Positions 41,401 to 49,087 of a stretch of 64,000 bases of DNA are shown one piece after another. Position 1 is the first letter of the stretch. Each line of letters begins with the position of its first letter. Under the pieces are notes generated by a model. It searched no databases. It was not told where the DNA came from and saw only the letters and a program-made list of their open reading frames with translations. Origin of the DNA: a virus; IMG/VR virus record IMGVR_UViG_3300020583_000015, positions 1 through 64,000 of that record; one strand, 5' to 3'. Made by a program: the position numbers and the translations under genes.

Positions 41401-41546
41401 ATGTTGCTAGTCAGGGTTGTTGCGGCTTGGTCAGACGCCTTTAGCAGCTGGCTGTCTGTAACAATCGCGCTTGGGAATTGCGCGGTTTGAGCCAGTAGCG
41501 CGGATGTTGCTACCGCAAAAACAAAAAGCTTTCTTATAAGGTTCAT
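38463..41546 (-). CDS. secreted fibre protein with signal peptide
   Basis: The 1027 residues begin MNLIRKLFVFAVATSALLAQ, a Sec signal peptide, then the same ~110-residue module as the 696-aa fibre (VTDSQLLKAS, TIDNEHVQLC, CASGRGFGGT, SLEIEAIEQFLG). Long Ser/Thr/Gly/Asn-rich beta regions follow, typical of trimeric fibres, with a C-terminal beta domain that may be the tip. ATGA overlap with the portal gene couples its expression to head genes. Confidence 0.65.
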   Translation of the reverse strand: MNLIRKLFVFAVATSALLAQTAQFPSAIVTDSQLLKASDQAATTLTSNMGISDLVVNVASTSSFVAFPTVVTIDNEHVQLCSNASGTQFVVCASGRGFGGTSASNHNNGASVRSNIIAWYVNTRSLEIEAIEQFLGVNGANIILPTGSYANPTWITSLAGTKVSLFTNTLQGTVPGSGGGTANFLRADGAWAVPSGSGSGVTTFSGDGTLINNINSSGTVTISLATVGAHKYWGNNSGSTAAPGYDAIQPGDLPTGIPNANLANPSLTYNGVTVNLGSTGSIGCAGGGVNAQTSSYPLVSGDNNKLVTENGASLTATLPAPAPAAPWCATILNLNASALTIARNTLTINGGTSNITLQQYQWAQVWSDGTNYLATAPLVAGSGITITPASNGLSLASNATSYTASNGITLSGTNFTVDSTYTAVLSGNQTILGKWSVAGGAVTGQAGLRLVCSTLFTVNLGVGDLACDQSDYTIAMRNNSSQWIKPYYGISGSAATSGDILLAGSNFATSSISTHTNGQYLAWVSGAAAFGNIQCTDVVNGVCTNAANTWTTGLQSFSAADFLAPVHSSDPGTCTAGQFEFNSTSTSFKGCTATNTWAAIGGGASPAGSGSEIQLRLNSTTFQALANSSSPAAGLLALSTTPPSNSTSCVFNFGTSSYTGGDSQDVLCGKWGSNATPFKFIGPNGNQVFRATWVNSGDTVFIMNAANNTNFAGLESNTNLVLQGDASGGATPSNARTSIQDSSGNTGLQFFSETPANTSNSMQSICIGADCKGGYNPSAISSAALTLMAKQTITATVADSMAGGLDLIPHLDAATAQTVTRLDYIRFRNPSLTGAGPAALTDAVAGWFDAAAGTHPAITTSGTCLAGPGLACIKYNINNTIGYTPVLSTTNKLVGSIASIDLTTQSAAISATALWTPAATQLYRVSYYAKVTTAGTSSILGGTTGLVLAYTDGTDSVAQTAFTLPEDNQAGTALSVGTGNTTNTTQATLTGSAVIYAKTGVGVTYAFGYSSTGTTMVYELHIKVEAL

Positions 41547-43909
41547 GATTGTCCTTGCGGCACAGCTTGCAAAGCCTGACCCTGTTGGTCGAGGTTTTGT
41601 TGGTTGTGTTGGCGATCGATAATGTCCATTGCGTTTTGGTGATGGTCCTGGGCAACTTGGTGGGTGTGTTGGGCAGCTGCGAGTTGTTGTTGTTGGTTCT
41701 GTTGAGCTGCGGCTTGGGCAGTATCATTTTGTTGCTTTTGGACGTTGTGAGCCATCTCCGCCAGCTGCGGGATCATCCGCAACATCTCTGGCGTGAGCGT
41801 CGCTGCTTCCTGCGCAGCTTTGTTAGCAGCAACCGTTGCGGGATCAGCGATAATTTTTTCAATATCGTGGAGGGCCGGACGGAAGCTCTCAAGGATGCGT
41901 CGTAGGAGTTCATCTTGGTTGAGGTACGGAAGCCATGCTTCAGGGTTCTGGCCGATGATGTTCATCAGCTGCACAAGGTTTTGGAGGATCTCAGCTTTTT
42001 GGATTTGCTGGGTGATGCCAGTCACTTTGATCTCATAGTTGCCGACAATCAGCTCAGTCAACTCTTCCTTTGACATGCCCGCAATCACACCCGCGTCTAC
42101 CCCCAATATTGACGCAACGCGGGGATCATTGGCAGTATCAATAAACTGAAGTATAAGATCAGTAGCGAGATCAACAATAGGCAGCAGTGCTTCTTGTTCG
42201 ATAGTTGTGGCCATCGCGCCAAAAAAGGAGTTTTGGTTTTCAGCTTTTTGGTTGATTTCTGTTGCGCTTTGGACACCCCGGAACCTTGGGATGCCTTGCT
42301 GGATTTCACTTACAAACGCTCCCTCTTGGTGCGCTCGATCCAACTCAGCACTAACTTGTACCGCCCCAGTCGAAATGTCTTGAAACTCAATGGGGTTAAT
42401 CCCGGGCTGTCCCATGTAAGCGTTATTCCGACGGAACATTTTCCCGGGCGACATGCCTGTTTCAAAATCTTCAGGATTCTCATAAGCGTTCATGTTTACT
42501 TCAAACAGCGGCATCAACCGGAACATCAGCGTGTCGACGCTCAGGTTAGCGATGCGCGAGAGGCCTTTATTGATCTCACGCACCATTTCAATAATGCCCA
42601 CACCATCAACCCGAAAAGGGAGAATCAGCGGGCTAAAAGCCACATACGGAGGCTTTCGCGTCCACATAGGGTTGGAGTTGTTGATGAGGATTACATTGTC
42701 GTTTGCGATGATGACGTGCCCAAAACGAGTCAGCTCCTGGTCTTCGATGATGATTGGGCCATAATACTCAGTAATCTTCACCACACCTGTGTTAACATCA
42801 GGGCCATTGTAGGTTTGAGTACGCTCACTCCACCGTAGCATACTCTGGCGTGTCCACTCATCAAGCTGCATAGGTTTGATTTGGCGGACTTTCTCGACCC
42901 CATCATCCCCAAACACCCCATCCTCCGCCATGTGCATTAGTTCCCACTTAGGAACTTCAATCTCTTCAAGCGTGCCTGTCCACTGATTAAAGCGGCTTCC
43001 AGGCAGCCAGTAGAAGTTGTAAGGGTCTACAGGCCGAATAAACAGCTGGCCCTCAAGGACTTCCTCCGACACAATTTGTTTTTTCATGTACACTTGGGCT
43101 GGGATTGCTCCACCCGGTTGAGGTGGGCCACCCAATACCCCAAGTGCTTCGTTCGGCAATTGCGTAGGATACAACGACGCATCCTGTCGCTGGAGTTGGC
43201 GAGGAAGTTGACCAACCGGCAAAGGACTACCAATAGAGGGAGGGGCTTCACGAGGAATCCCCCCCGCAACATCAGCCTGGCTGATGCCCTGAGACACACT
43301 TCTAGGATCTGCAAAGTTAGGCGGCTGGATTGAACCAAGACCTCCCGCCATAGGCGGCTGGCCCGGCATCTGATACGGAACATTCTCAACGCGAACCCGC
43401 TTCCGAGGGACGAGCCCCCACCATTCTTTCCACACCCCCACCCCAATCATGAAGCCACATTCAAGGCCCTCCCCAAACCACCGGGTGTACTTCGCGCGCT
43501 CAAGAAAGACTTTCGTTAAGGCTGTCATGCGCTCCGCGCGTTGGATCTCTACCAGGTCGTTGGGGTTGTAGGCCTCATGTTGCCAGGCGTTCTTTGTGGT
43601 TGTGAGGAGGCGTTGGATAACGTTTGTGGCTTGCTTAACGCTGCTGAAAGCCTTCGGAACAATGATCTTGCTTTGCCAATCTTCTTTCGAGCTCCAATCC
43701 TCCAGCCCCCGATACAGCTGCCAACATTCATTCCAGATGTTTTGTTTATCAAGCCTGGCGTTCCGCAACATATAACGCCAGTTCTGGATGTACTTTATGA
43801 TTTGGCCATCGTAAGGTTTTCGTCCATCAGGCAACCGAGGCTCTGCAGCATCCTTCGGGTCCGGTGGGACCATTTCAATCGGAATACTGTCTCGGTAACT
43901 TTCAGGCAT
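41543..43909 (-). CDS. portal protein
   Basis: The 788 residues carry features of large podovirus portals: an N-terminal KYIQNWRYMLRNARLDKQNIWNEC helix, KEDWQSKIIVPKAFSSVKQA, FGEGLECGFMIGVGVWK, and a later segment with ARTVNKGLSR-like helices and PRFRGVQSATEINQKAE (QSATE is a portal hallmark). The last ~70 residues are a Gln/His-rich tail that may enter the barrel. The gene lies directly after the terminase nuclease gene. Confidence 0.83.
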   Translation of the reverse strand: MPESYRDSIPIEMVPPDPKDAAEPRLPDGRKPYDGQIIKYIQNWRYMLRNARLDKQNIWNECWQLYRGLEDWSSKEDWQSKIIVPKAFSSVKQATNVIQRLLTTTKNAWQHEAYNPNDLVEIQRAERMTALTKVFLERAKYTRWFGEGLECGFMIGVGVWKEWWGLVPRKRVRVENVPYQMPGQPPMAGGLGSIQPPNFADPRSVSQGISQADVAGGIPREAPPSIGSPLPVGQLPRQLQRQDASLYPTQLPNEALGVLGGPPQPGGAIPAQVYMKKQIVSEEVLEGQLFIRPVDPYNFYWLPGSRFNQWTGTLEEIEVPKWELMHMAEDGVFGDDGVEKVRQIKPMQLDEWTRQSMLRWSERTQTYNGPDVNTGVVKITEYYGPIIIEDQELTRFGHVIIANDNVILINNSNPMWTRKPPYVAFSPLILPFRVDGVGIIEMVREINKGLSRIANLSVDTLMFRLMPLFEVNMNAYENPEDFETGMSPGKMFRRNNAYMGQPGINPIEFQDISTGAVQVSAELDRAHQEGAFVSEIQQGIPRFRGVQSATEINQKAENQNSFFGAMATTIEQEALLPIVDLATDLILQFIDTANDPRVASILGVDAGVIAGMSKEELTELIVGNYEIKVTGITQQIQKAEILQNLVQLMNIIGQNPEAWLPYLNQDELLRRILESFRPALHDIEKIIADPATVAANKAAQEAATLTPEMLRMIPQLAEMAHNVQKQQNDTAQAAAQQNQQQQLAAAQHTHQVAQDHHQNAMDIIDRQHNQQNLDQQGQALQAVPQGQS

Positions 43910-43925
43910 TAGGTGTCCTTAGACG

Positions 43926-44801
43926 TTAGTTCATCCAGCGTTCGTACATTTTTGGCAACAACAGTTTTGTGTTGGTAGGCATGGGATTACTGTTCATAAA
44001 GTACTTACAATCATCCAGCGCGTGGTTGTTTTTACTAACAATCTCCTCACTATATTTGTTAACTGTCGCCTGCTGACGCTCACTGATTGAACCAAACACT
44101 GCCCCCTCAAACTCTCGAATCATATTCGGACAGCAATCATAAATCCTAAAAGTAGGATCACCAGGATTCCGCCAGTGATCCCGCATGATACCCAGCCAAG
44201 CTGTTTCGTCAATGTTCCCGGGAATGAGTTTGTAGATGCCCTCTGCCTCAAACAAGCTTCCAACCGTGACGACACCCAGTTTGGTTTGTTGGGTCTTATT
44301 GCGCAGCATTGTAGGATCAGCAGCAATGTAACGAAGCCGGTCGTAATAAGGACAACTTCGTAGGGTTGCGCAGAACTCCACAATGTTCTTACAAGGCTCA
44401 TACAGTTCCCACACAGCATACGTCACTCCATCAAGGATAGTGTAAACATGGAAACTAGAAGGATTCCGAGCACCATAATCGAGCCCGCCCCAGCAAACGG
44501 CGCTGTCAGGCACATCAGGCAAAGGGCTGCCCACGACAATTTCATTCCTGTGGGTTGCGATTTCCGGAAAAACTTTCTCACCAAAAAGCGCGGTGTATTC
44601 AATTTCATATTCTTTGGCCCACTCAGCCCCGCTCAAGCCTGACTTTGCTTCCTCTCGCCACTCAGGACTGCGCTTCGCAGGGTCGGCAAAGTAGAAGAGC
44701 GTCACGACCACGAAACCGTTTTTTCGGTTTCGTCGAATCCGCAGCCCTTCAGACTCGTGAAGGATCTCAGGCGTCAGACTTAAGGTTGTTGGGGATGCCA
44801 T
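43926..44801 (-). CDS. terminase large subunit, separate nuclease domain
   Basis: The 291 residues match only the RNase H-like nuclease half of TerL. The opening (FYFADPAKRSPEW, AKEYEIEYTALFGEKVF) is the linker normally just after the ATPase. Catalytic acids are Asp108 (GLDYG), Asp162 (AADPT) and Asp263/264 (ALDDCK). No Walker motifs are present; the ATPase half is at 48025-48885, with eight genes between. It cuts concatemers during packaging, probably in complex with the ATPase. It overlaps the methyltransferase gene by 22 nt. Confidence 0.82.
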   Translation of the reverse strand: MASPTTLSLTPEILHESEGLRIRRNRKNGFVVVTLFYFADPAKRSPEWREEAKSGLSGAEWAKEYEIEYTALFGEKVFPEIATHRNEIVVGSPLPDVPDSAVCWGGLDYGARNPSSFHVYTILDGVTYAVWELYEPCKNIVEFCATLRSCPYYDRLRYIAADPTMLRNKTQQTKLGVVTVGSLFEAEGIYKLIPGNIDETAWLGIMRDHWRNPGDPTFRIYDCCPNMIREFEGAVFGSISERQQATVNKYSEEIVSKNNHALDDCKYFMNSNPMPTNTKLLLPKMYERWMN

Positions 44802-45325
44802 ACAAACAGTTTGTCAGCTCTTACAAGTGTTAGTTGAGGTTGCGTTAGCAACCATTCGTCAGTCGCTTTCGTAGCTCCTTCCACATTCCCATAGTCATCC
44901 AACACAACTTTCGCCCCATCAACGGCAAATCTCGGCAGCGCTCCCAACACCTGTCGATACGATTCGTATAAGTCGCAATCAACATAGACCAATGCCACAG
45001 GATCAGAAAAATACGAAAGCGTCTCGACAAATCTTCCCCTCACTGGAACAATATTCGGGAAGCCTTCAAATAGGTCTTCAACTCTTTTGTGCGGGATGAA
45101 TTTACCGGGTGGGTTCTGGAAGTCCAGCGCTTCCTGATAGTCCAGTGGCGGTATGCCTTCGTATGTGTCGAATGCCCAAACAACCCGGTTTGGACAAAGC
45201 GCTGCGAGCTGGCGTGTACTACCACCGTTGTATACACCAAACTCAGCAACATTCCCATCGGGCAGACCTTCGTTAACGAGACGCTCAAAGAGCTGTTGGT
45301 GGTCGTTAACAGGCCCGAGACTCAT
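44780..45325 (-). CDS. TylF-like (macrocin) O-methyltransferase
   Basis: The 181 residues have the SAM-binding motif EFGVYNGGSTRQLAALCP (28-45), then WAFDTYEGIPP, VYVDCDLYESYRQVL and a metal-type LDDYGN. These are the blocks of TylF/macrocin O-methyltransferases, which methylate sugars. It lies between the terminase halves, in the same unit as heptose genes, so a sugar substrate is plausible. Confidence 0.75.
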   Translation of the reverse strand: MSLGPVNDHQQLFERLVNEGLPDGNVAEFGVYNGGSTRQLAALCPNRVVWAFDTYEGIPPLDYQEALDFQNPPGKFIPHKRVEDLFEGFPNIVPVRGRFVETLSYFSDPVALVYVDCDLYESYRQVLGALPRFAVDGAKVVLDDYGNVEGATKATDEWLLTQPQLTLVRADKLFVWHPQQP

Positions 45326-45327
45326 AC

Positions 45328-45567
45328 CTAGGCAGCCGCCGGAGGAGGGCTGAGCACCGCGATTTCAGCAGCAACAGCTGTCTGCAGCGCTTGAAAAGCT
45401 GCCAACGCAGACGCTTGCGAGGCGGTCTGAGCGGATTGATCTGCAGCGATTGTCGCCTGAAGCGAAGCAAGCTTTCCTTGGTCGGAAGCAGTTTGGGTTT
45501 GGGCGTTTGTCAGGCTTGTCAGAGCATTCTCTGCAGCCGTTGCGAGATCCGAGATGTTTTGGGCCAT
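45328..45567 (-). CDS. small Ala/Gln-rich helical protein
   Basis: The ATG at 45567 gives 79 residues, almost all predicted helix (ALTSLTNAQTQTASDQGKLA, then AALAAFQALQTAVAAEIA), ending in SPPPAAA. Composition suggests a coiled-coil bundle, perhaps a virion spacer. The longer upstream reading frame is rejected because it covers the 40-aa gene. Confidence 0.55.
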   Translation of the reverse strand: MAQNISDLATAAENALTSLTNAQTQTASDQGKLASLQATIAADQSAQTASQASALAAFQALQTAVAAEIAVLSPPPAAA

Positions 45568-45569
45568 GG

Positions 45570-45692
45570 TTAGGTTTTGTCCTTTTTGGGTGTTACAACA
45601 CCCTTTCCGATGAACTGCTGTCGAGTCACATCTGTTCCCCGAGGAACCACAAACGTGGTGGTAGTGCGGACAACTTTTGTAGGTTTCTTCAT
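45570..45692 (-). CDS. 40-aa basic peptide
   Basis: A short frame fits exactly between its neighbours, starting MKKPTKVVRTTTTFVVPRG and ending in a Lys-rich tail. It has 2 nt spacing on both sides, like other genes of the unit, so it is probably translated. No family is recognised. Confidence 0.5.
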   Translation of the reverse strand: MKKPTKVVRTTTTFVVPRGTDVTRQQFIGKGVVTPKKDKT

Positions 45693-45694
45693 AA

Positions 45695-46129
45695 CTACTT
45701 TGCTCCGGCTCCTTCAATCAATTCAAGACAAATGTTATCTGCAGCATCGTATTGGCCGTTTCGCGCATTACGTTGCCAAACACCAGCCAACACCCCAGCA
45801 GGAATGCTAACTCCATTTGGCCATACTAAACTAAAATACGGCGGTAGTGTGCCTGTAGAGGGTTGATCAGGCCCACCCACACCAGGATAAGCGCTTGTTA
45901 TAATTCGTCCAAGCGGATCATACTTCGCCTGAATATGCTGAACTGTCTCAAGTGTTGGGAAGTTTGTAATATCAATCGCCTGCTGCATCTCGCCTGTGGC
46001 GGTTGGCTCAACCACAAATTGCTGAGGCGCAAACGTCGGAGTCCAAGGGGCGTTCTTCTGGGGCGGCATCGCGGGCTCAAACAACGCCCACATCCAATCA
46101 GGCATTCCGCCAGGGTTCGGGAGGCTCAT
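45695..46129 (-). CDS. hypothetical late protein
   Basis: The 144 residues are Pro/Trp-rich at the start (PDWMWALFEPAMPP), with a middle TLETVQHIQAKYDPLGRI and a C-terminal AGVWQRNARNGQYDAADNIC. It lies in the string of small late genes between the terminase halves. No family is recognised. Confidence 0.55.
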   Translation of the reverse strand: MSLPNPGGMPDWMWALFEPAMPPQKNAPWTPTFAPQQFVVEPTATGEMQQAIDITNFPTLETVQHIQAKYDPLGRIITSAYPGVGGPDQPSTGTLPPYFSLVWPNGVSIPAGVLAGVWQRNARNGQYDAADNICLELIEGAGAK

Positions 46130-46134
46130 TTTCG

Positions 46135-46380
46135 TTAGGTTCCTTTCGGCGGCGTAGACGCCGTTTGAAGTGGATCAATATGCAGCTTGTCATTTAACTT
46201 CTTGATGATCGCGTTGAATGGGGCTGTGAGTTCCAGAAAGTTAGCAATGACCGCTTGCTTTTCAGCGTCAGTCGCTGCTGTGTTAAGGGTGTTGATGACT
46301 TGAGCAATCGACGCAATTGCGTTGCTGACTGCTGTGATGGTTGTGGAGACTGGATCTCCGATGGTTATTCCAAGTGCCAT
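46135..46380 (-). CDS. small helical late protein
   Basis: The ATG at 46380 gives 81 residues: DPVSTTITAVSNAIASIAQV, then NTLNTAATDAEKQAVIANFL. An uncharged amphipathic helix is followed by a helical segment with a Pro/Thr tail. It could associate with membranes or form a bundle. The longer frame overlaps the NlpC-like gene and is rejected. Confidence 0.5.
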   Translation of the reverse strand: MALGITIGDPVSTTITAVSNAIASIAQVINTLNTAATDAEKQAVIANFLELTAPFNAIIKKLNDKLHIDPLQTASTPPKGT

Positions 46381-46384
46381 AGTG

Positions 46385-47002
46385 TTAAGTAGTGACGTTG
46401 ACAGAACCCCAATGATCGAGACTTGATAGGGGCCTACCGCAAATTTGAATTGGCGGCTGGTAGATATTGAATCTGGAAGCATCCTCAGGAGAGGTTTCGG
46501 CAGCATCCACGCCCAAACTAACCACCCCAGCCGCTTTGTTGAGGAGTGTTGCCAATTCAGAACAATACTCATCGTTGGTTTGTTCATGATTCATGAAATC
46601 TTCGCCCACAATCGGCAACTTGACAAGTGGTTCGAAGATCATCCGGAGCATCTGGCGATAGTCGTAGGGTTTGCCAAGGAGGGTCTCGGCGAGTGCGTGC
46701 CAAGCGTCCCAATTCCCACGGGCTCGAACCTCAGGCTTCAATAATGCCACCACACACAAACCCCCTCCAACAACATGGTCCTGAACTCTCCCTACAAGAT
46801 CTGATAGTTGTACTCCTGTAAAGGTCCCTGTTTCTGTGGACTCAATCAGCTGCATAGTGCTGTAGACTGAGGCCATGTGGCTAAAGTTACTGCGTGTAAC
46901 GGTTCTGATTGCCCAACTAAGGAAGCCACCAGAGGTAAAAAACATCGCATCCCCGATCTGGAGATGTGGCAAAACATCAGCAAGGGTTGCCTGAGTGATC
47001 AT
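46385..47002 (-). CDS. permuted NlpC/P60 (YiiX-like) cysteine hydrolase
   Basis: The 205 residues have QIGDAMFFTSGGFLSWAIR, then SNFSHMASV with the probable catalytic His42, IES with Glu54, and YCSEL with Cys147. This permuted order (His first, Cys last) is that of YiiX/YebB-like papain-fold hydrolases. It may cut peptidoglycan peptides during entry or lysis, or act on lipid amides. The lysozyme-like gene adjoins it. Confidence 0.7.
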   Translation of the reverse strand: MITQATLADVLPHLQIGDAMFFTSGGFLSWAIRTVTRSNFSHMASVYSTMQLIESTETGTFTGVQLSDLVGRVQDHVVGGGLCVVALLKPEVRARGNWDAWHALAETLLGKPYDYRQMLRMIFEPLVKLPIVGEDFMNHEQTNDEYCSELATLLNKAAGVVSLGVDAAETSPEDASRFNIYQPPIQICGRPLSSLDHWGSVNVTT

Positions 47003-47022
47003 TCGATACCCACTATTGTAGC

Positions 47023-47523
47023 TTAGATGGTGACGTTTGCGCTGATATAGTTGGCAAGATGGAGCCAGTCAGGGCAAGGCAGGCCCGGCTTTGGGGCTTT
47101 TTTCCAAGGCTCCCGAACCCCTGCTACTTCACTAACCAAATCAATAAGAGGAGTATAGGGGTCAATACCAAGGTTACCAGCAACATTGTTACAATACCGA
47201 AGCGGATCATTGTCTGCGTCTCCCACTGGACAATAGATGTTGATTGTTTCGTAGAGGTTCAGGCCTCGTTTGATCTTTGCATCCAGATCATTCTCTAGTG
47301 CCGCCCAACCAATAAGCCAAGAAGGAAACCGACAATAAGGGCCGTCCTTAATGCCCTGCACGAACCTCGTGGGAGCCCACTCCAAATCTCCCGGATTGTT
47401 ATCTCGCTGAGGTCTATTGAGGCCATGAATTGTGCTGTTAAACCACCCTTCCTGTTCCGCAAACGCCAGTGCAAGCCCTACCCGACTAATTTTCTGTGGT
47501 GTGTTGTTTGACAATTCGATCAA
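47023..47523 (-). CDS. lysozyme/transglycosylase-like endolysin
   Basis: The 166 residues show AFAEQEGWF with a candidate catalytic Glu near 23-25, then RDNNPGDLEW, CRFPSWLIGWAALENDL, a YETI helix and DADNDPLRYCNNVA. This NNPG...RF...G..AL pattern recurs in phage lysozyme-like muralytic proteins. No signal peptide is present, so a holin is needed. Its start overlaps the heptose nucleotidyltransferase gene by 38 nt. Confidence 0.68.
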   Translation of the reverse strand: MIELSNNTPQKISRVGLALAFAEQEGWFNSTIHGLNRPQRDNNPGDLEWAPTRFVQGIKDGPYCRFPSWLIGWAALENDLDAKIKRGLNLYETINIYCPVGDADNDPLRYCNNVAGNLGIDPYTPLIDLVSEVAGVREPWKKAPKPGLPCPDWLHLANYISANVTI

Positions 47524-48001
47524 TTACCTCCGAGGTGTGAAGACCACTCCGCACAAACATCTTGGGGATTGACGGAAAGCGTGTTGGTTTGTCCCGGTAT
47601 TCAATCCCTTGGACCCTGAGGTCAGGCTTCAACGCAGCAATCAACCGTCGAAACTCACTGTCAGTGTCTACCTCCACTAAATAGTCAATCGGCGTATAGC
47701 CTAGTGCTGTCGCGCGCTCTACAAATGTCATTATCGGACGGGAGGGGCCTTTGGTGCGCTTAAGTTTTGCGTCACTATCAAGCGCACACACAAGGCTAGT
47801 GGCGTGATCCCTAGCAGCACTAATGAGACGTAGGTGAGAGACTGTAAGAAGATCAAATCCACCGTTGATAAGCACAACAGGCCGAGGAAGCTCAAGTTTC
47901 GCCAAACCAGGAATCCGTAACCACGGCATCTCATCGCTCTCACCAGAGCGGTTCCGGGCAAGAAAATAATGTTCAATTCTTTTTGCAGCCTGTCGTCCCA
48001 T
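47486..48001 (-). CDS. HldE C-domain-like heptose-phosphate nucleotidyltransferase
   Basis: The 171 residues match domain II of ADP-heptose synthase, which joins ATP and heptose 1-phosphate. Key blocks are INGGFDLLTVSHLRLI (the T/HxGH-type site, with Ser for Gly), RTKGPSRPIMTFVERATALG (the KGPSRP block of HldE) and IAALKPDLRVQGIEYRD. An extra N-terminal ~35 residues are basic. The kinase half is a separate gene at 49418. Confidence 0.8.
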   Translation of the reverse strand: MGRQAAKRIEHYFLARNRSGESDEMPWLRIPGLAKLELPRPVVLINGGFDLLTVSHLRLISAARDHATSLVCALDSDAKLKRTKGPSRPIMTFVERATALGYTPIDYLVEVDTDSEFRRLIAALKPDLRVQGIEYRDKPTRFPSIPKMFVRSGLHTSEVIDRIVKQHTTEN

Positions 48002-48024
48002 AGCGTTAGCGTTCGTTGTGTGCG

Positions 48025-48885
48025 TTAGTTTTGGGCTTCGTCTGTAAGATCCGCTGTCGCGAGGTAGAACCAGCTTGGGTTCGCGGAGCTGACTGCCGTA
48101 AACCTACCCCCAGCCTGAATAGCAGGTTTAATAGCTCTGAAAGCAGCACCCGCCTCCATTTGGAAAGCTGCTTCGTCCTGGAACACTCCCGACGGATGGT
48201 ACTGTCTAATTTGGTCTGGACCTTGCGGGAAACCAAGAATTTCGGAATTAAGAGATGGAAGGAGTAGCTGTCCTGCTCGTCCCACTCCAGCTCCGAAGAC
48301 GGCCTTATGGACATCTCGAAGAAACTTCGGTTGATTTTTGTAAATGAAATTTGCACGTTTCACCAACTCTTGGGTTTTCATGCCATCTTCAGATTGAAAA
48401 ATGTTTTGGCGACCTTCATGAAAAAGCGTGTCCCAGGTGTACATCGCAACAGTCAGCCAGGTTGCCATCATATCGCGACTCTTCTCGATGAAGACGAATT
48501 GCTCGCTGAGCCAAGTGTCAATAATAGGTGGCATGTAAGGCATAACTGTGAAGCTCCTAACGGTGGAGAGTTCTGTGAAGTAGGCTGCAATCTCCTGGAA
48601 TCCCTTCACATGAACCCCATGACGGGCTTCAAGATGGTCACTGCGTTTGTTGAAGTGGTATGTTGCGTTGTCTTTGCACAACAAACACACATGCAGTGGG
48701 TGAGGATCTTGGGTGTAGACGTAGGTCATCCACGGGTGGCGGCTGGTGTCAAGCCAATAGAGCATGTCTCGGCTACACTTTTGCCACTCTTGCTCACCAA
48801 TCCGCTTCAACAGTGACGCTCGTTGTTTGCCTGGAAGCGTGCCGATCTTCGCGAGCAGCTCTTTTGTGAGGAGAATTTCACTCAT
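48025..48885 (-). CDS. terminase large subunit, separate ATPase domain
   Basis: The 286 residues hold only the packaging ATPase half of TerL. A Walker A-like EKSRDMMATW is at 134-143 (no classical GK), FQSEDGMKT follows, Walker B VFQDEAAF at 234-241 and coupling motif SSANPSWF at 266-273. The ORF ends 13 residues after that, exactly where the nuclease domain should start. A CLLC...H...H cluster near 67-89 may bind zinc. The nuclease domain is at 43926-44801. Confidence 0.8.
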   Translation of the reverse strand: MSEILLTKELLAKIGTLPGKQRASLLKRIGEQEWQKCSRDMLYWLDTSRHPWMTYVYTQDPHPLHVCLLCKDNATYHFNKRSDHLEARHGVHVKGFQEIAAYFTELSTVRSFTVMPYMPPIIDTWLSEQFVFIEKSRDMMATWLTVAMYTWDTLFHEGRQNIFQSEDGMKTQELVKRANFIYKNQPKFLRDVHKAVFGAGVGRAGQLLLPSLNSEILGFPQGPDQIRQYHPSGVFQDEAAFQMEAGAAFRAIKPAIQAGGRFTAVSSANPSWFYLATADLTDEAQN

Positions 48886-49087
48886 CTTCGTTAGGGGAAG
48901 TTGGAGGCCAGGCAGGGGGCGGGGGTTCAGGGGTTATAAACCAATCTGCTAGGAGCGCTCGAATCGATTGTCCAATTGCTTCAAGACCCTCCCCAACCAT
49001 CTGAAGTGGCAGCCCCACCAACGCAAGCGGCAGCACCAACAGAAACACCGCTACATTGTAGGTGAAGTTCGGAAACGGCCTTGTCAT
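48878..49087 (-). CDS. 69-aa membrane protein
   Basis: One long hydrophobic helix (VAVFLLVLPLALVGLPLQM) is followed by an amphipathic helix and a Pro-rich acidic tail. ATGA overlap with the cupin and an 8-nt overlap with the terminase ATPase gene couple its translation. It could be a holin or antiholin partner of the endolysin downstream. Confidence 0.55.
   Translation of the reverse strand: MTRPFPNFTYNVAVFLLVLPLALVGLPLQMVGEGLEAIGQSIRALLADWFITPEPPPPAWPPTSPNEDE

Noticed and set aside
44801-48025. Split intein or intron as cause of the divided terminase
   Set aside because: The ORF ends show no intein splice residues or motifs, and the space between is filled with ordinary protein genes.
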